From Diphasiastrum complanatum (Eukaryota > Streptophyta > Lycopodiopsida > Lycopodiales > Lycopodiaceae): DNA of 64,000 bases. A program made the position numbers and the translations under genes. Below, one piece after another: positions 25,000 through 35,154 of this stretch. The stretch covers positions 19,944,773 to 20,008,772 of the forward strand of contig CM055108.1 of assembly GCA_029204225.1 (NCBI GenBank), written 5' to 3'. Within the stretch, counting starts at the first letter, position 1, and every line of letters starts with the position of its first letter. The notes below the pieces were generated by a model. That model was not told the DNA's origin, did not search any database, and saw only the letters and a list, made by a program, of their open reading frames with translations.

Positions 25000-25654
25000 T
25001 GTGAAAAATACAGATCCTAAGTGGATCTAAACTCCAAGATCATTGGCTTGAATGCTTGCACTCCAAACTACATAAGCTAGGAATTGGCAACACATTCTAT
25101 GCTACCTAGAATGCAAAGAACTTGATCAAAAAGCATTTATCACAAATGGAAACTTCCATAAACATCAAGTGCGGCCCAAAATAGCATTATACAGTCCATA
25201 ATACATCAGCCTACCACTTTTGGAAAGCACCTAAGATCATACACAATAGCTTGAAGACAATACACACAACAATGCTCTCAATGGAGGAAGAAACAATGAC
25301 AATGATCTATTGATCTCAATGAAGCATACAAAAGGTTTCTCCAACCTGTTCTCCACGACTTCCCTACTATTTATGGATGAGGAAGATGACTCTCTCTCCT
25401 CTCTCTAGAAGGTACTTGACCCTAGATATTCCCTATATAGGAAAAATAGCTAAAAATGGCTTATATGACCAAAATACATCAAAATGGTCTCATTTTGAAG
25501 GGTATGAAGTTTGACACTTCATCATACTGAAAAAATACAGTAAATAAAAACATTGTGGCCTGGTTCACACGTGTGAAACTCCAGAACCAAAACTATTTAC
25601 AATTTTAGCCAATTTAGGCCTCAAACTAGCTAGGAAATGTTGACAATTTTCACA
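25000..25654 (-). repeat. copia 1, 3' LTR
   Basis: 655 bp, identical by eye to 30776-31430. The minus strand has 'cctatataggga' (TATA-like, about 25425-25436) inside. Its first bases supply the stop codon of the gag-pol frame. Confidence 0.95.
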
Positions 25655-28600
25655 CTCCCTCTTCAACATTGGATGCTAGTTTCAACATAGTCTTTGAGCA
25701 CATTCCAAGATTAGATCTATGCATTAAATATAGGTCCTTTCCCAATGGTTTGGTGAAGATATCAGCCACACACTCCTTTGAAGAGACATGTTGAAGCTCC
25801 ACCTCTTTGGCAATGACTTGATCTCTCACAAAATGGTGAGCAATCTCAATGTGCTTGCTCCTTGCATGAAAAACAGGATTGCTTGCCAAGCTTTGGGCTG
25901 AAAGGTTATCACAAAGTATGATTGGAGTCTTCTCTGGTTCCAGCAAGTGAAGATCCAATAACATCCTCTTGATCCAAAGAATCTCCTTGGTGCATGTTGT
26001 TAATGCCTTGTACTCGGCTTCGGTGGAAGATAGAGAGATAGTTGGTTGCTTCTTTGATAGCCATGAGACCACTCCATCTCCAAGATAGATTGCAAAGGCA
26101 CTTGTTGACTTCCTATCCATTTGATCACCTGCAAAATCTGAATCTGAAAATCCACAAAGGTTAGGTGTAGTACCTCCATACAAGATGCCAAAATCTCTAG
26201 ATCCCGAGATGTATCTAAGTACTCTCTTTCCTAGCTTCCAATGAGCCTCACTAGGATCTTGCATAAATTGACTTAGTTTACCAACCACAAAGCTTAGATC
26301 AGGTCTTGTGATGGTTAACCATATAAGAGATCCTATTAGCTTTCTATAGAGAGTAATGTCCTTGAAGGATCTTTCATTACTTCTTGTAGTTAGCTTTACA
26401 TTTGATTCCATAGGAGTAGAAACAACTTTACAATCTTCCATATGAGACCTTTTTAGAATAGAGTTAACATACTTTTCTTGACATATGAATGTAGATTTAG
26501 AAGTTCTAATAATCTCTATTCCTAAGATATAATGAAGTTTACCAAGATCTTGAATTTCAAACTCTCTTTTGAGTGCCATCTTGATTTCATCTATATCTAG
26601 ATTGTTACCACCACTTAAGATAATGTCATCAACATAGATCAAAAGTAAAGTGATATCATTTTCATTCAATCTAAAGTAGAGAGAATGATCATACTCACTC
26701 ATAACAAAGTTTTGAGAAAGTAAGAAGGAATTGAGCTTAGCATACCAACTCCTTGGTGCTTGCTTTAGCCCATACAAACTCTTTTGGAGATAGCACACAT
26801 GATTAGGCTCATCATGTGAAACATAGCCCTCGGGTTGCTCCATGTAAATATCTTCTTCAAGATCACCATTCAAGAAGGCATTAGTAACATCCATTTGCCA
26901 CATATCCCAATCATAAAGAGTTGCAAGAGAGATTAGGATTCGAATAGTTACCATCTTTGCCACGGGTGCAAAGGTCTCATCATAGTCAATACCATATTCT
27001 TGAGCATACCCCTTTGCCACCAACCTTGCCTTGTACTTGTTGATTGATCCATCTTGATTTGTCTTGATCTTGAAGATCCACTTACAACCAATTGCCTTCT
27101 TGCCCTTTGGAAGCTTTACCAACCTCCATGTGTTGCTTTTGATGAGTGCTTGATGCTCATGATCCATGGCTTGGATCCATTCCTTCTTTTGAATTGCTTC
27201 ACCTACACAAGTTGGTTCATCAAAAGAGGTAAGAAAAGCAAAGTTAGAGTTGTCCACCACTTGCTTTCCTTTTTCATCATAGGTTAGCCTTGATGGCTTA
27301 GCCCTTTGCCTTTGAGTCTTCCTTGAAGTTTGCTTTGGAGTGGCATCTCCATCTTCATCCAAGACATCTTGCACATCATGATGATTAGTAGGCACATCAA
27401 CATCAACATCAACAACATTGGAAACATTCTCTTCATGAAAGATGACATCCCTACTTATGACAACTTTCTTTGTAGAAGGAATGTACACTTTGTAAGCCTT
27501 GCTTACTTCACTATAGCCAACAAACACACCCTTCTTTGATGAAGGATCTTCTTTAGTTCTATCATCAAGTGTGATATTGACAAAACATGTACATCCAAAG
27601 ATCCTACAATGCTTGACACTCGGCCTTCTACCATAAAGAACCTCATGAGGAGTTTTACCATCCAAGGAAGCACTTGTCCATCTATTACATAGATAGTTAG
27701 CACATGCTAAAGCTTCCCCCCAAAAAGACTTAGCAAGATTAGCATGTAGTCTCATTGCCTTGGCACATTCACAAAGGGTTCTATTCTTCCTCTCGGCCAC
27801 TCCATTCTGTTGTGGAGTCCTAGGACTAGACATCTCCCTCTTAATCCCATGTGCTATACAAAAGTCTTTGAACCTATTTGAGGTGTATTCCCCTCCATTA
27901 TCAGATCTTAAGCATTTGATCTTTGTATTGAGTTGGTTTTCCATTTCATTCTTGAACTTGACAAATGCAGCAAACACTTCATCCTTACTTTTAAGAAGAT
28001 AGATCCAAGTATACCTACTAAAGTCATCAATGAAAGTTGCATACATCTTTGCCCCACCATTGCTAGTTGTACTAGAAGAATGAATATCAGAATGCACAAG
28101 TTGAAAAGCTTCTTTAGATCTAGAAGTAGATCTAGAATAAGCAAGTCTATGAGATTTGGACAAGGCACAATGTTCACAAACACTATTGTTTGCAACAAGA
28201 CTTTTAGGGAGACCAAGAACAAGCTCTTTCTTTGCCATTACCTCCAAAGATTTGAAGTTGGGATGGCCCAACCTCTTGTGCCAAACTTCTTGGTTTGTCA
28301 ATTGCTCCCTAGCCATACATCCTTCATGATTAGAGATCACACATGCATCAAGATTGAAAAGTTTACCATGCCTCCTACCTTGAGCAATCAAGGATCCACA
28401 TTTACTTATCAAACATGCATCTCCAATGAACTCCACATCAAGTCCTTTGTCAATCATTTGACTTACACTAAGCAAATTCTTAGTGATTGAAGGAATGTAC
28501 AAGACATTTTCAAGATTTGCTTTCCTATTTGTTGAAAGGGAAATAGGAATAGTGCCTATGCCTTTGATGTCACATTGACCATCATTTGCAGTGTAGATGA

Positions 28601-29603
28601 TGTTACCTTCTCCCTCATAAGACAATAAGGATGTAAAGTATTCCTTATGTCTTGTCATGTGAGATGAGGCTCCACTATCAATCCACCAAGGATCATTATC
28701 ATCTATGTTGGCTAACAAACTTGAAGTCATAACAAGTGATTCACATGTGTTATGTTCTTCCTCATCTATTGTAAGATTTCCTTGCCTCTCTCCTTGCTCT
28801 CTTTTCTTCTTATAACATTCATTTGCAAAATGACCTTTTATCCCACAATAAAAGCACTTGAACTTTGACTTATTGTTCTTAGTAGAAGAGGAAGAGGAAG
28901 AGTGATCATCATGATCAAAGTTACCACCTTTGGACCATTTCCCTTTGCCTTTACCTTTGCCCTTGAATTTGCCTTTTGTGAAGAAAGCCTCTTCACCTCC
29001 ACCTTGCAAGGATGCACCATCAAGCTTTGATTGCAACCTATGTTCTTCAGCCAATAAGATTTCTTGCAAGTCAACCACACTTGGCAAGACTCTTTGAATG
29101 GCAAAACTTTGCACAAGGTTAGCATGTTCATTTAGCAAACCATTCAACATAACTTGGACTATTTCACCATCTTTTATGTTCTCATCAATGCATGCTAAAT
29201 CATCACTTAGGGACTTAACTCTCAAGATAAATGCATGAGCACTTTCACCCTCTCTTTGCCTACTAGAAAATATTTGTCTCCTTAGGGTCAATACCCTAGA
29301 TGTGGACTTTGATTCAAAGAGCTTCTTTAAGGCATTCCATGCCTCACTTGCACTTTGACACTTTCCAACTTCCTTGAGAAGTTCATTTGTAACATTCATT
29401 TTAATGATATGAAGAGCCCTTTTGGCCTTCTTATCAAACCTTTGTTGCTCTTGAAGTGTGAGAGGTCTCTCTTCAATTTCTGCAACTATGTCCATGAGTT
29501 CATTCAACTCAAGTAAGGACTCCATCCTCACTTTCCAAGTAGAGTAGTTTGATGAACTCAACCTTTCACTAGACTCTAGCATGATCCCACCATTGGAAGC
29601 CAT
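25650..29603 (-). CDS. copia 1 Gag-Pol polyprotein
   Basis: 1317 residues from ATG 29603, followed by TGA 25652-25650. Domain order: Gag (residues about 1-220, SSSNYSTWKVRMESL), CCHC knuckle (CFYCGIKGHFANEC, about 248), aspartic protease (WWIDSGASSHMT, about 306), GAG-pre-integrase (WHKRLGHPNF, about 440), integrase with HSDIHS, DDFSRYTW and GVAERKNRTL (about 505-610), reverse transcriptase (QMDVTNAFLNGDLEEDIY and LLLIYVDDIIL, about 900-1010), RNase H (SDSDFAGD, SSTEAEYKAL, ADIFTKPLG). All catalytic motifs are present and no frame break was seen, so the element looks competent. Length and order match plant copia elements. The start is well supported: it is the first ATG beyond the primer-binding leader that gives the conserved Gag start. 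Confidence 0.95.
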   Translation of the reverse strand: MASNGGIMLESSERLSSSNYSTWKVRMESLLELNELMDIVAEIEERPLTLQEQQRFDKKAKRALHIIKMNVTNELLKEVGKCQSASEAWNALKKLFESKSTSRVLTLRRQIFSSRQREGESAHAFILRVKSLSDDLACIDENIKDGEIVQVMLNGLLNEHANLVQSFAIQRVLPSVVDLQEILLAEEHRLQSKLDGASLQGGGEEAFFTKGKFKGKGKGKGKWSKGGNFDHDDHSSSSSSTKNNKSKFKCFYCGIKGHFANECYKKKREQGERQGNLTIDEEEHNTCESLVMTSSLLANIDDNDPWWIDSGASSHMTRHKEYFTSLLSYEGEGNIIYTANDGQCDIKGIGTIPISLSTNRKANLENVLYIPSITKNLLSVSQMIDKGLDVEFIGDACLISKCGSLIAQGRRHGKLFNLDACVISNHEGCMAREQLTNQEVWHKRLGHPNFKSLEVMAKKELVLGLPKSLVANNSVCEHCALSKSHRLAYSRSTSRSKEAFQLVHSDIHSSSTTSNGGAKMYATFIDDFSRYTWIYLLKSKDEVFAAFVKFKNEMENQLNTKIKCLRSDNGGEYTSNRFKDFCIAHGIKREMSSPRTPQQNGVAERKNRTLCECAKAMRLHANLAKSFWGEALACANYLCNRWTSASLDGKTPHEVLYGRRPSVKHCRIFGCTCFVNITLDDRTKEDPSSKKGVFVGYSEVSKAYKVYIPSTKKVVISRDVIFHEENVSNVVDVDVDVPTNHHDVQDVLDEDGDATPKQTSRKTQRQRAKPSRLTYDEKGKQVVDNSNFAFLTSFDEPTCVGEAIQKKEWIQAMDHEHQALIKSNTWRLVKLPKGKKAIGCKWIFKIKTNQDGSINKYKARLVAKGYAQEYGIDYDETFAPVAKMVTIRILISLATLYDWDMWQMDVTNAFLNGDLEEDIYMEQPEGYVSHDEPNHVCYLQKSLYGLKQAPRSWYAKLNSFLLSQNFVMSEYDHSLYFRLNENDITLLLIYVDDIILSGGNNLDIDEIKMALKREFEIQDLGKLHYILGIEIIRTSKSTFICQEKYVNSILKRSHMEDCKVVSTPMESNVKLTTRSNERSFKDITLYRKLIGSLIWLTITRPDLSFVVGKLSQFMQDPSEAHWKLGKRVLRYISGSRDFGILYGGTTPNLCGFSDSDFAGDQMDRKSTSAFAIYLGDGVVSWLSKKQPTISLSSTEAEYKALTTCTKEILWIKRMLLDLHLLEPEKTPIILCDNLSAQSLASNPVFHARSKHIEIAHHFVRDQVIAKEVELQHVSSKECVADIFTKPLGKDLYLMHRSNLGMCSKTMLKLASNVEEGV

Positions 29604-30763
29604 GATTCTAATGTTTCTTCAACTTTTAGGTTCTGTCCTAAAGCACTTAGCACTCACTTTTCTCTCAACAAATGATACATAAAGAGATCTATGAAGATTT
29701 AGGACCCTAAAACACTTCTATCTTGAACCTAGATGGTTTCCAAGCATAGAAAGGAAGATTGAAACACATGCAACACTTTGCACACACTAAGAATGGATTA
29801 CAAAATCAAACCAACCTGAACACACTCTTTCTTAAGCTCTCAAACTTTCCAGCAAGTGACCAAATCAAGTTATGGTGTGAAGAGTTACTTGCATTCTTAG
29901 AAAATACCCAAAACTAGGATGCCAAGATTACCTAGTAATGAACAAACTTGATCAACATATGATCAACACACTAAGATATTGATTCAACCTGTAAAACCAC
30001 ATGTAAACCACACTTCTAAAAGTTTATAAACTCCAGCAAGTGATAAATACAAGATTTAGAGGTGAATGAATGAGCACACTTAGTGAATCACAAGACTAGC
30101 TTCACTATCTTGTCAAATCTTGGTGTTTAGATGTAGATCTAAGATCACTTCACATGAGAATGTTCCTCAACCTGTTAAGAACCTGAAAACACACTTGCAT
30201 AATGGTTAACACCTTCCAGCAAATGCTCCAATCAAATTACATAAGGAGAGTTACTTACATGCTCAACAAAGTACACCAAAATTTATGCCAAAATTGATGA
30301 CAATCTTTACAATATGCTCTTCACAATGGAGCTTACAATATGTTCACCCAAAAAAGGGGATCTTTCATCCAAATGGGAGCTTTGCTCAGCCTTTAGGAGA
30401 ATTACAACTCACTCAAAAGAGCATTTGTCATCCACTTAAGGAGAAGTTTCATCCACTTAAGGAGAGTGTTCATCCAAGAATGGAGATTGTCAACAATAGG
30501 ATTGAAAAGAACATTGTTAGTATTGAATATGCACAAGCCTCACAATCACAAATGATTAGGTGTTATGATCTGATCCAAAATAGTTTCTTTTCAGCCTCTG
30601 ATCTTCAATAGACCTGAAATATGCTTTTGATCCACAAGTTCAACTCACAAAACAAAGGTTAGTAAGATTTGATCAACAAAGCAATGCAAAATCATGCTAG
30701 AACTTGATCAAACATCCAAATATCACCAAAAATGGAATACTTACTGTAAATAGAAGCCAACCA
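29604..30763 (-). other. copia 1 untranslated leader
   Basis: About 1.16 kb between the primer-binding site and the Gag start on the minus strand, long for a copia leader. It contains several degenerate repeats built around 'cttccagcaa' and 'aacctgt'. The plus-strand frame at 30285-30611 is antisense and looks spurious. Confidence 0.6.
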
Positions 30764-30775
30764 GCTCTGATACCA
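30764..30775 (-). other. copia 1 primer-binding site
   Basis: The minus strand reads TGGTATCAGAGC directly after the 5' LTR, complementary to the 3' end of plant initiator tRNA-Met. Confidence 0.95.
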
Positions 30776-31430
30776 TGTGAAAAATACAGATCCTAAGTGG
30801 ATCTAAACTCCAAGATCATTGGCTTGAATGCTTGCACTCCAAACTACATAAGCTAGGAATTGGCAACACATTCTATGCTACCTAGAATGCAAAGAACTTG
30901 ATCAAAAAGCATTTATCACAAATGGAAACTTCCATAAACATCAAGTGCGGCCCAAAATAGCATTATACAGTCCATAATACATCAGCCTACCACTTTTGGA
31001 AAGCACCTAAGATCATACACAATAGCTTGAAGACAATACACACAACAATGCTCTCAATGGAGGAAGAAACAATGACAATGATCTATTGATCTCAATGAAG
31101 CATACAAAAGGTTTCTCCAACCTGTTCTCCACGACTTCCCTACTATTTATGGATGAGGAAGATGACTCTCTCTCCTCTCTCTAGAAGGTACTTGACCCTA
31201 GATATTCCCTATATAGGAAAAATAGCTAAAAATGGCTTATATGACCAAAATACATCAAAATGGTCTCATTTTGAAGGGTATGAAGTTTGACACTTCATCA
31301 TACTGAAAAAATACAGTAAATAAAAACATTGTGGCCTGGTTCACACGTGTGAAACTCCAGAACCAAAACTATTTACAATTTTAGCCAATTTAGGCCTCAA
31401 ACTAGCTAGGAAATGTTGACAATTTTCACA
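30776..31430 (-). repeat. copia 1, 5' LTR with promoter
   Basis: 655 bp. The TATA-like 'cctatataggga' (about 31201-31212, minus strand) would drive transcription toward gag-pol. It also contains ACACGTGTGAA, an ACGT-core element similar to bZIP or bHLH sites. Copia 2 and the solo LTR hold related CACGTGTGAA or CACATGTGAA elements. Confidence 0.95.
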
Positions 31431-33164
31431 TTATTGATCTAAAAATCATGGCAAGAAACTTTGAATATTTTGGATCACAATGAGCGCCAATGTGAATCTA
31501 AATTTTTGCAATTGTGTTGGATCAAATGGAGCGGCAAGGTTATTTCAAACTTTTGCAATTCAGAAATTTGCAATTTCAACACACATCTATTGAAAAAACA
31601 TTTTGCTTATTTTGCTCGTAACTGCAAAGCTTTGATTTTGCATATAAAGCAAGAAACATGGAGTGTGATGGATCAAAAAGAGCACCAAGGTCATTTCAAA
31701 CTTTTCCAATTAATTAATTTTTTTAATTAAGACGAGTTTTAATAGCTCACAAGATATATAACAAGTTGGTTTTCTACTAGATTAATCTATTGATTATTAA
31801 GATGTCTAAATATCATCTCCATATTGATCTTCTAACAGAATATGCTCCACTGTCGAGAAAAAATCTAAAAAGATCCACCTTACCAGCTCACCAAAGGACA
31901 GAAGACAAGAAACATTGTGATCTATGGGTTGATGGAAGTTTGTATCCAATCGATCCAAGCTCAATGCAATATCCAAATTTTAGATCAGTCACACAACTCA
32001 TACTGTTTTCGTGTGAAGGACACAATGGTCTATTGGGTTATTGTGAAAGATTGAAAAGTTATGGCATTAGTAATTCAATGAAAAAAATCCATTGTTTGGA
32101 AAATATGTTGAATGGTTTGCTTACTTACTACCGAGAAAAAGAAACTATTTTTTTGCAAACAAAAGAAGAGAATGAAATCTTGAAGATAGACAATTCTCGT
32201 TTGCAAGATATTATATTAAACCTTAATCAAGAAACTGACAATATGAAACTAATTGTACAAACATTGTCAAATAAATGTAGAAGTAAACACATTACGGAAG
32301 AAAATATTGAACAATAAGTGAAAAAGAGTTATTTTAAAAAGTATTGACGAGCTTTCAACAAGTGGGGGTCAATGGAAAAAAAGAATATATGCTTTCAAGT
32401 AAGATTATGTTTTAAGCTATTCATGTGTTTTGTTTCATCTAGCACTCAATTGTTGTGAATTGTTTTTTTTTCTAAATCTTATTTTTCTTTTGCAGATCAG
32501 CTTTAGTCACCAATGAACATTTGAAAGAAAAGGACATGATTGGAAAGTCTTTGAGTGCAGTACTTACAGCCAAGTCAACAACGAGTCTACTTGGAAATCA
32601 ACGATATTCTCGAATCAAGTCCAAGATTGCAAAGGCCCTTATGGGCGAAGTCGGCAAGATCATTGGCCGAAAATTGATACAAGGAGCATGTGATTATTCT
32701 GGTATTAGCAGGGATGCATATGACACAATGTTTAAAATTATCAAAGAGGCATTTGGACAAGTACATATAAAAAAATTTCCTATTCCCCAGTCCTTTCAAA
32801 TCAAATTAGAGAGGGATGTGTTAAACAGGGGTTTGCAAAACATCATTGGTATTCCTTACCATATAAATGAAATTTATAACTCAAAACATGGCACTTTGTC
32901 ATACGATTCTACCAACAATCTGTTTGTAGATCTGAATCATTTACTGAGACTTATTGTAAAGTTTTATGGAATCACAAATGAAAGTGTTGAAAAATTGATA
33001 TTAGTTCTCAAGTTAGATGAATCAGAAGTATAAAGGGACAAAAGCTAAAAAGGGTTAGTGTTACAATTATGAATGGAGCATTAAGCAATACGATAAACTC
33101 AGAGAGTCTTGATTTCAGTGTGCAGTCTGAAAATAATATTTGGTGGTTGGCAGCTTTCTAGGTT

Positions 33165-33411
33165 TAAATCTATTCTATTGAGTACTAACAACTAATTAGT
33201 TACATTATCCAGCTATTTCAATGGTTCTACAGGCGTATTCAAATCCGATATAAAACTAGATCAACAAATTATCAGAAATTCAGAAAGGCATGCAAATTTA
33301 TAGACAAAAATAATATTGATGCAAGACTCAACCCATAGTAGTTTCCATGATATCAGATGAAAAAAGTATATGTATTATATCGGATCATTTGTAGTACAAT
33401 GCAAGGCAAAA
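33165..33411. other. gap between convergent genes i and ii
   Basis: A/T-rich, no frame. It probably holds both 3' ends and polyadenylation sites. Confidence 0.4.
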
Positions 33412-34458
33412 TCATTGTTTCTCTTTGTCTTTAATGATCAGCTTTGTTGTGTGATCATGAAGAAATTTTTTTCTATCATATGCATCTAGAAAATCAATCG
33501 ATCTTCTTTTGCTCAAGTCAATGTATCCAGAGAAAATAGCTAAGGAGGAAGACCTTTTCGGAACTTCCTTAGCTACATAGCCAAATACTTTTATGGCAAT
33601 GTCTCTCTTCACAAAAATAATTTTATATGTATTCGAAGGGTATTTATGCCCATTCGAGAAATAGGATAACACTTTAATTGCCATTATTATTGTCGCAGCA
33701 TCTGAAAAAAATTTGCTATGATGAATGCAAATCTCTTCATTTACAAAGTTGGACAGGGATGAATCCCTTTGTCGTGATCCCTGGCCTTCCCTCAAATATC
33801 CCTGCCTTGTTGCAAAGGCATCCACCTCAACAGTAGCCGATAAAATATGAGCAAAGGGCACATGTCTTGAAAAACAAAATAACTATATTTGAATAAAAAT
33901 CTCATTAAGACAAAACCAGATTTACCTACCAGATCATGCTCATCAGCTTCAATAAGTGCAGCAGTATGTAGATCATGACCAGCAACAATGGTCGTCGAAG
34001 CACTGGATGGACTAGTTTCCGAAGACTGTGACACATATTTGCTCCGGATTTTCAGAAATTCCTCCTCACCGGGCAAATTTGCCTGGTAGGCCCTACTTTC
34101 AGACATGATTGACTGCAGTGCTTCAGTCCCATCCATCCATTTATCTCCGCCTTTGTAATCAATAGAAGCACAAAGATCATCATCATCGTCGAGATCTATG
34201 AAGTCCCCGAATTCTTTGATGAAATTAGACAAAATTGATGATATTTCGTCCTCCCTCAGATCAAGAACATCTCCAACATCATTCAGTGAGAGGTATGTGA
34301 TACTATTCATGTAATACACTGGCAAATCGAGGAGATTCTTGGTTTTGTCATATGGATTCACGTCAGATAAGGAAGAAATGGACAATGCATGAGACTCGGC
34401 TGGGTCATACATTGATGCCAATCTTGCCTCCTCGTTAGCACCCAAGGCGTCATCAACA

Positions 34459-35140
34459 TGTAAAAATTACAGAAATTAAGGATCCTAAAACACTTGAAAT
34501 GATGAGGGAAACAATAGATTATGATTTCATAAGATTAGCACAAGTTGAACGATCAAAATCCATCAAAAATCTATGCTTGAACCTCACTAAATGGCCCAAA
34601 TCCTTGAAGCAGGCTTCACACGTGTGAAAGTACGGCCTCCCATAGTCTGAGTATTGTACACCAGACCTACATTCAATCCTATAATCATTAGTAATCACAA
34701 GTACTCAAACAATTATGAACATAGAGAGCAATTGCACCATTATGAGAGAAAAATCATGAAATGGCTTGATTGATTTTGGTGAGATATCGTCACTTATATA
34801 TACATGATCCATCACGGTTTTGGGCAGGTATGAGTAGCCCTAAACCTATCCCTAATGCTAATTTTGGTGGATCTTTCATCCCTACCAAGTTAGGGTTGGA
34901 ATCTTGGAGATCCCTCAACAATGCAAAAATTACCAAAAATAGCTCCTATTTTTTCTCCCTTGTATCTAAGCATAATTTGGACTCATTCCAAAGGTTCTAA
35001 CACTTAGGTCTACTTGAGAACATCCTTATGAATGGAATCCTATGCTATTTGGAACGTGTGACAAGCCACATCATGACCATCTAACTATTTACAAGTCATA
35101 TGACCAAAACTAGTCAAGCTAGAATTGTGAATTTTTAACA
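34459..35140 (-). repeat. copia 2, 3' LTR
   Basis: 682 bp. The minus strand has a strong TATA box (TATATATAAG, about 34793-34802). It contains CACACGTGTGAA, which resembles elements in the copia 1 LTR. Confidence 0.93.
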
Positions 35141-35154
35141 CTCCTCCTCACTAT

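Larger units (their letters stand above)
25000..31430 (-). mobile_element. copia 1: complete LTR retrotransposon
   Basis: A 6431-bp element on the minus strand with 655-bp LTRs at both ends, target duplication TTATT (24995-24999 and 31431-31435), LTR termini TGTGAAAA...TTTTCACA, initiator-Met primer-binding site next to the 5' LTR, and a polypurine tract (GAAGAGGGAG) next to the 3' LTR. One uninterrupted gag-pol frame fills the interior. Reading the two LTRs side by side I saw no difference, so it is a recent and possibly still active insertion. It landed in gene i of module A. Confidence 0.95.
24982..33164 (+). pseudogene. module gene i: zinc-finger/coiled-coil protein of unknown function, split by copia 1
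   Basis: The ATG at 24982 opens a short frame that continues across the copia 1 target duplication (TTATT) in the same frame into DLKIMARNFEYFGSQ. After one frameshift it gives FCNSEICNFNTHLLKKH, a BED-finger-like Cys/His pattern (31461-31730). A second part, 31799-32317, includes CDLWVDGSLYPIDPSSMQYP and a coiled coil (about 32110-32290). A GT-AG intron with good sites (gtaagatt at 32400, ttcttttgcag before 32495) leads to 32521-33033 (GRKLIQGACDYSGISRDAYD, FPIPQSFQIKLERDV). A frameshift near 33035 leads to LKRVSVTIMN and ENNIWWLAAF, stop at about 33164. The end (LKLDESEV...RVSVT) could be the first strand of an RNase H-fold transposase; that is a guess. Confidence 0.5.

Noticed and set aside
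24655-25020. 121-residue plus-strand frame as an independent gene
   Set aside because: It runs from gypsy antisense sequence through the motif of module A into the copia LTR; only the part from ATG 24982 continues sensibly across the insertion.
27933-28490. 185-residue plus-strand frame
   Set aside because: It is antisense to the intact copia 1 integrase region and has no family resemblance.
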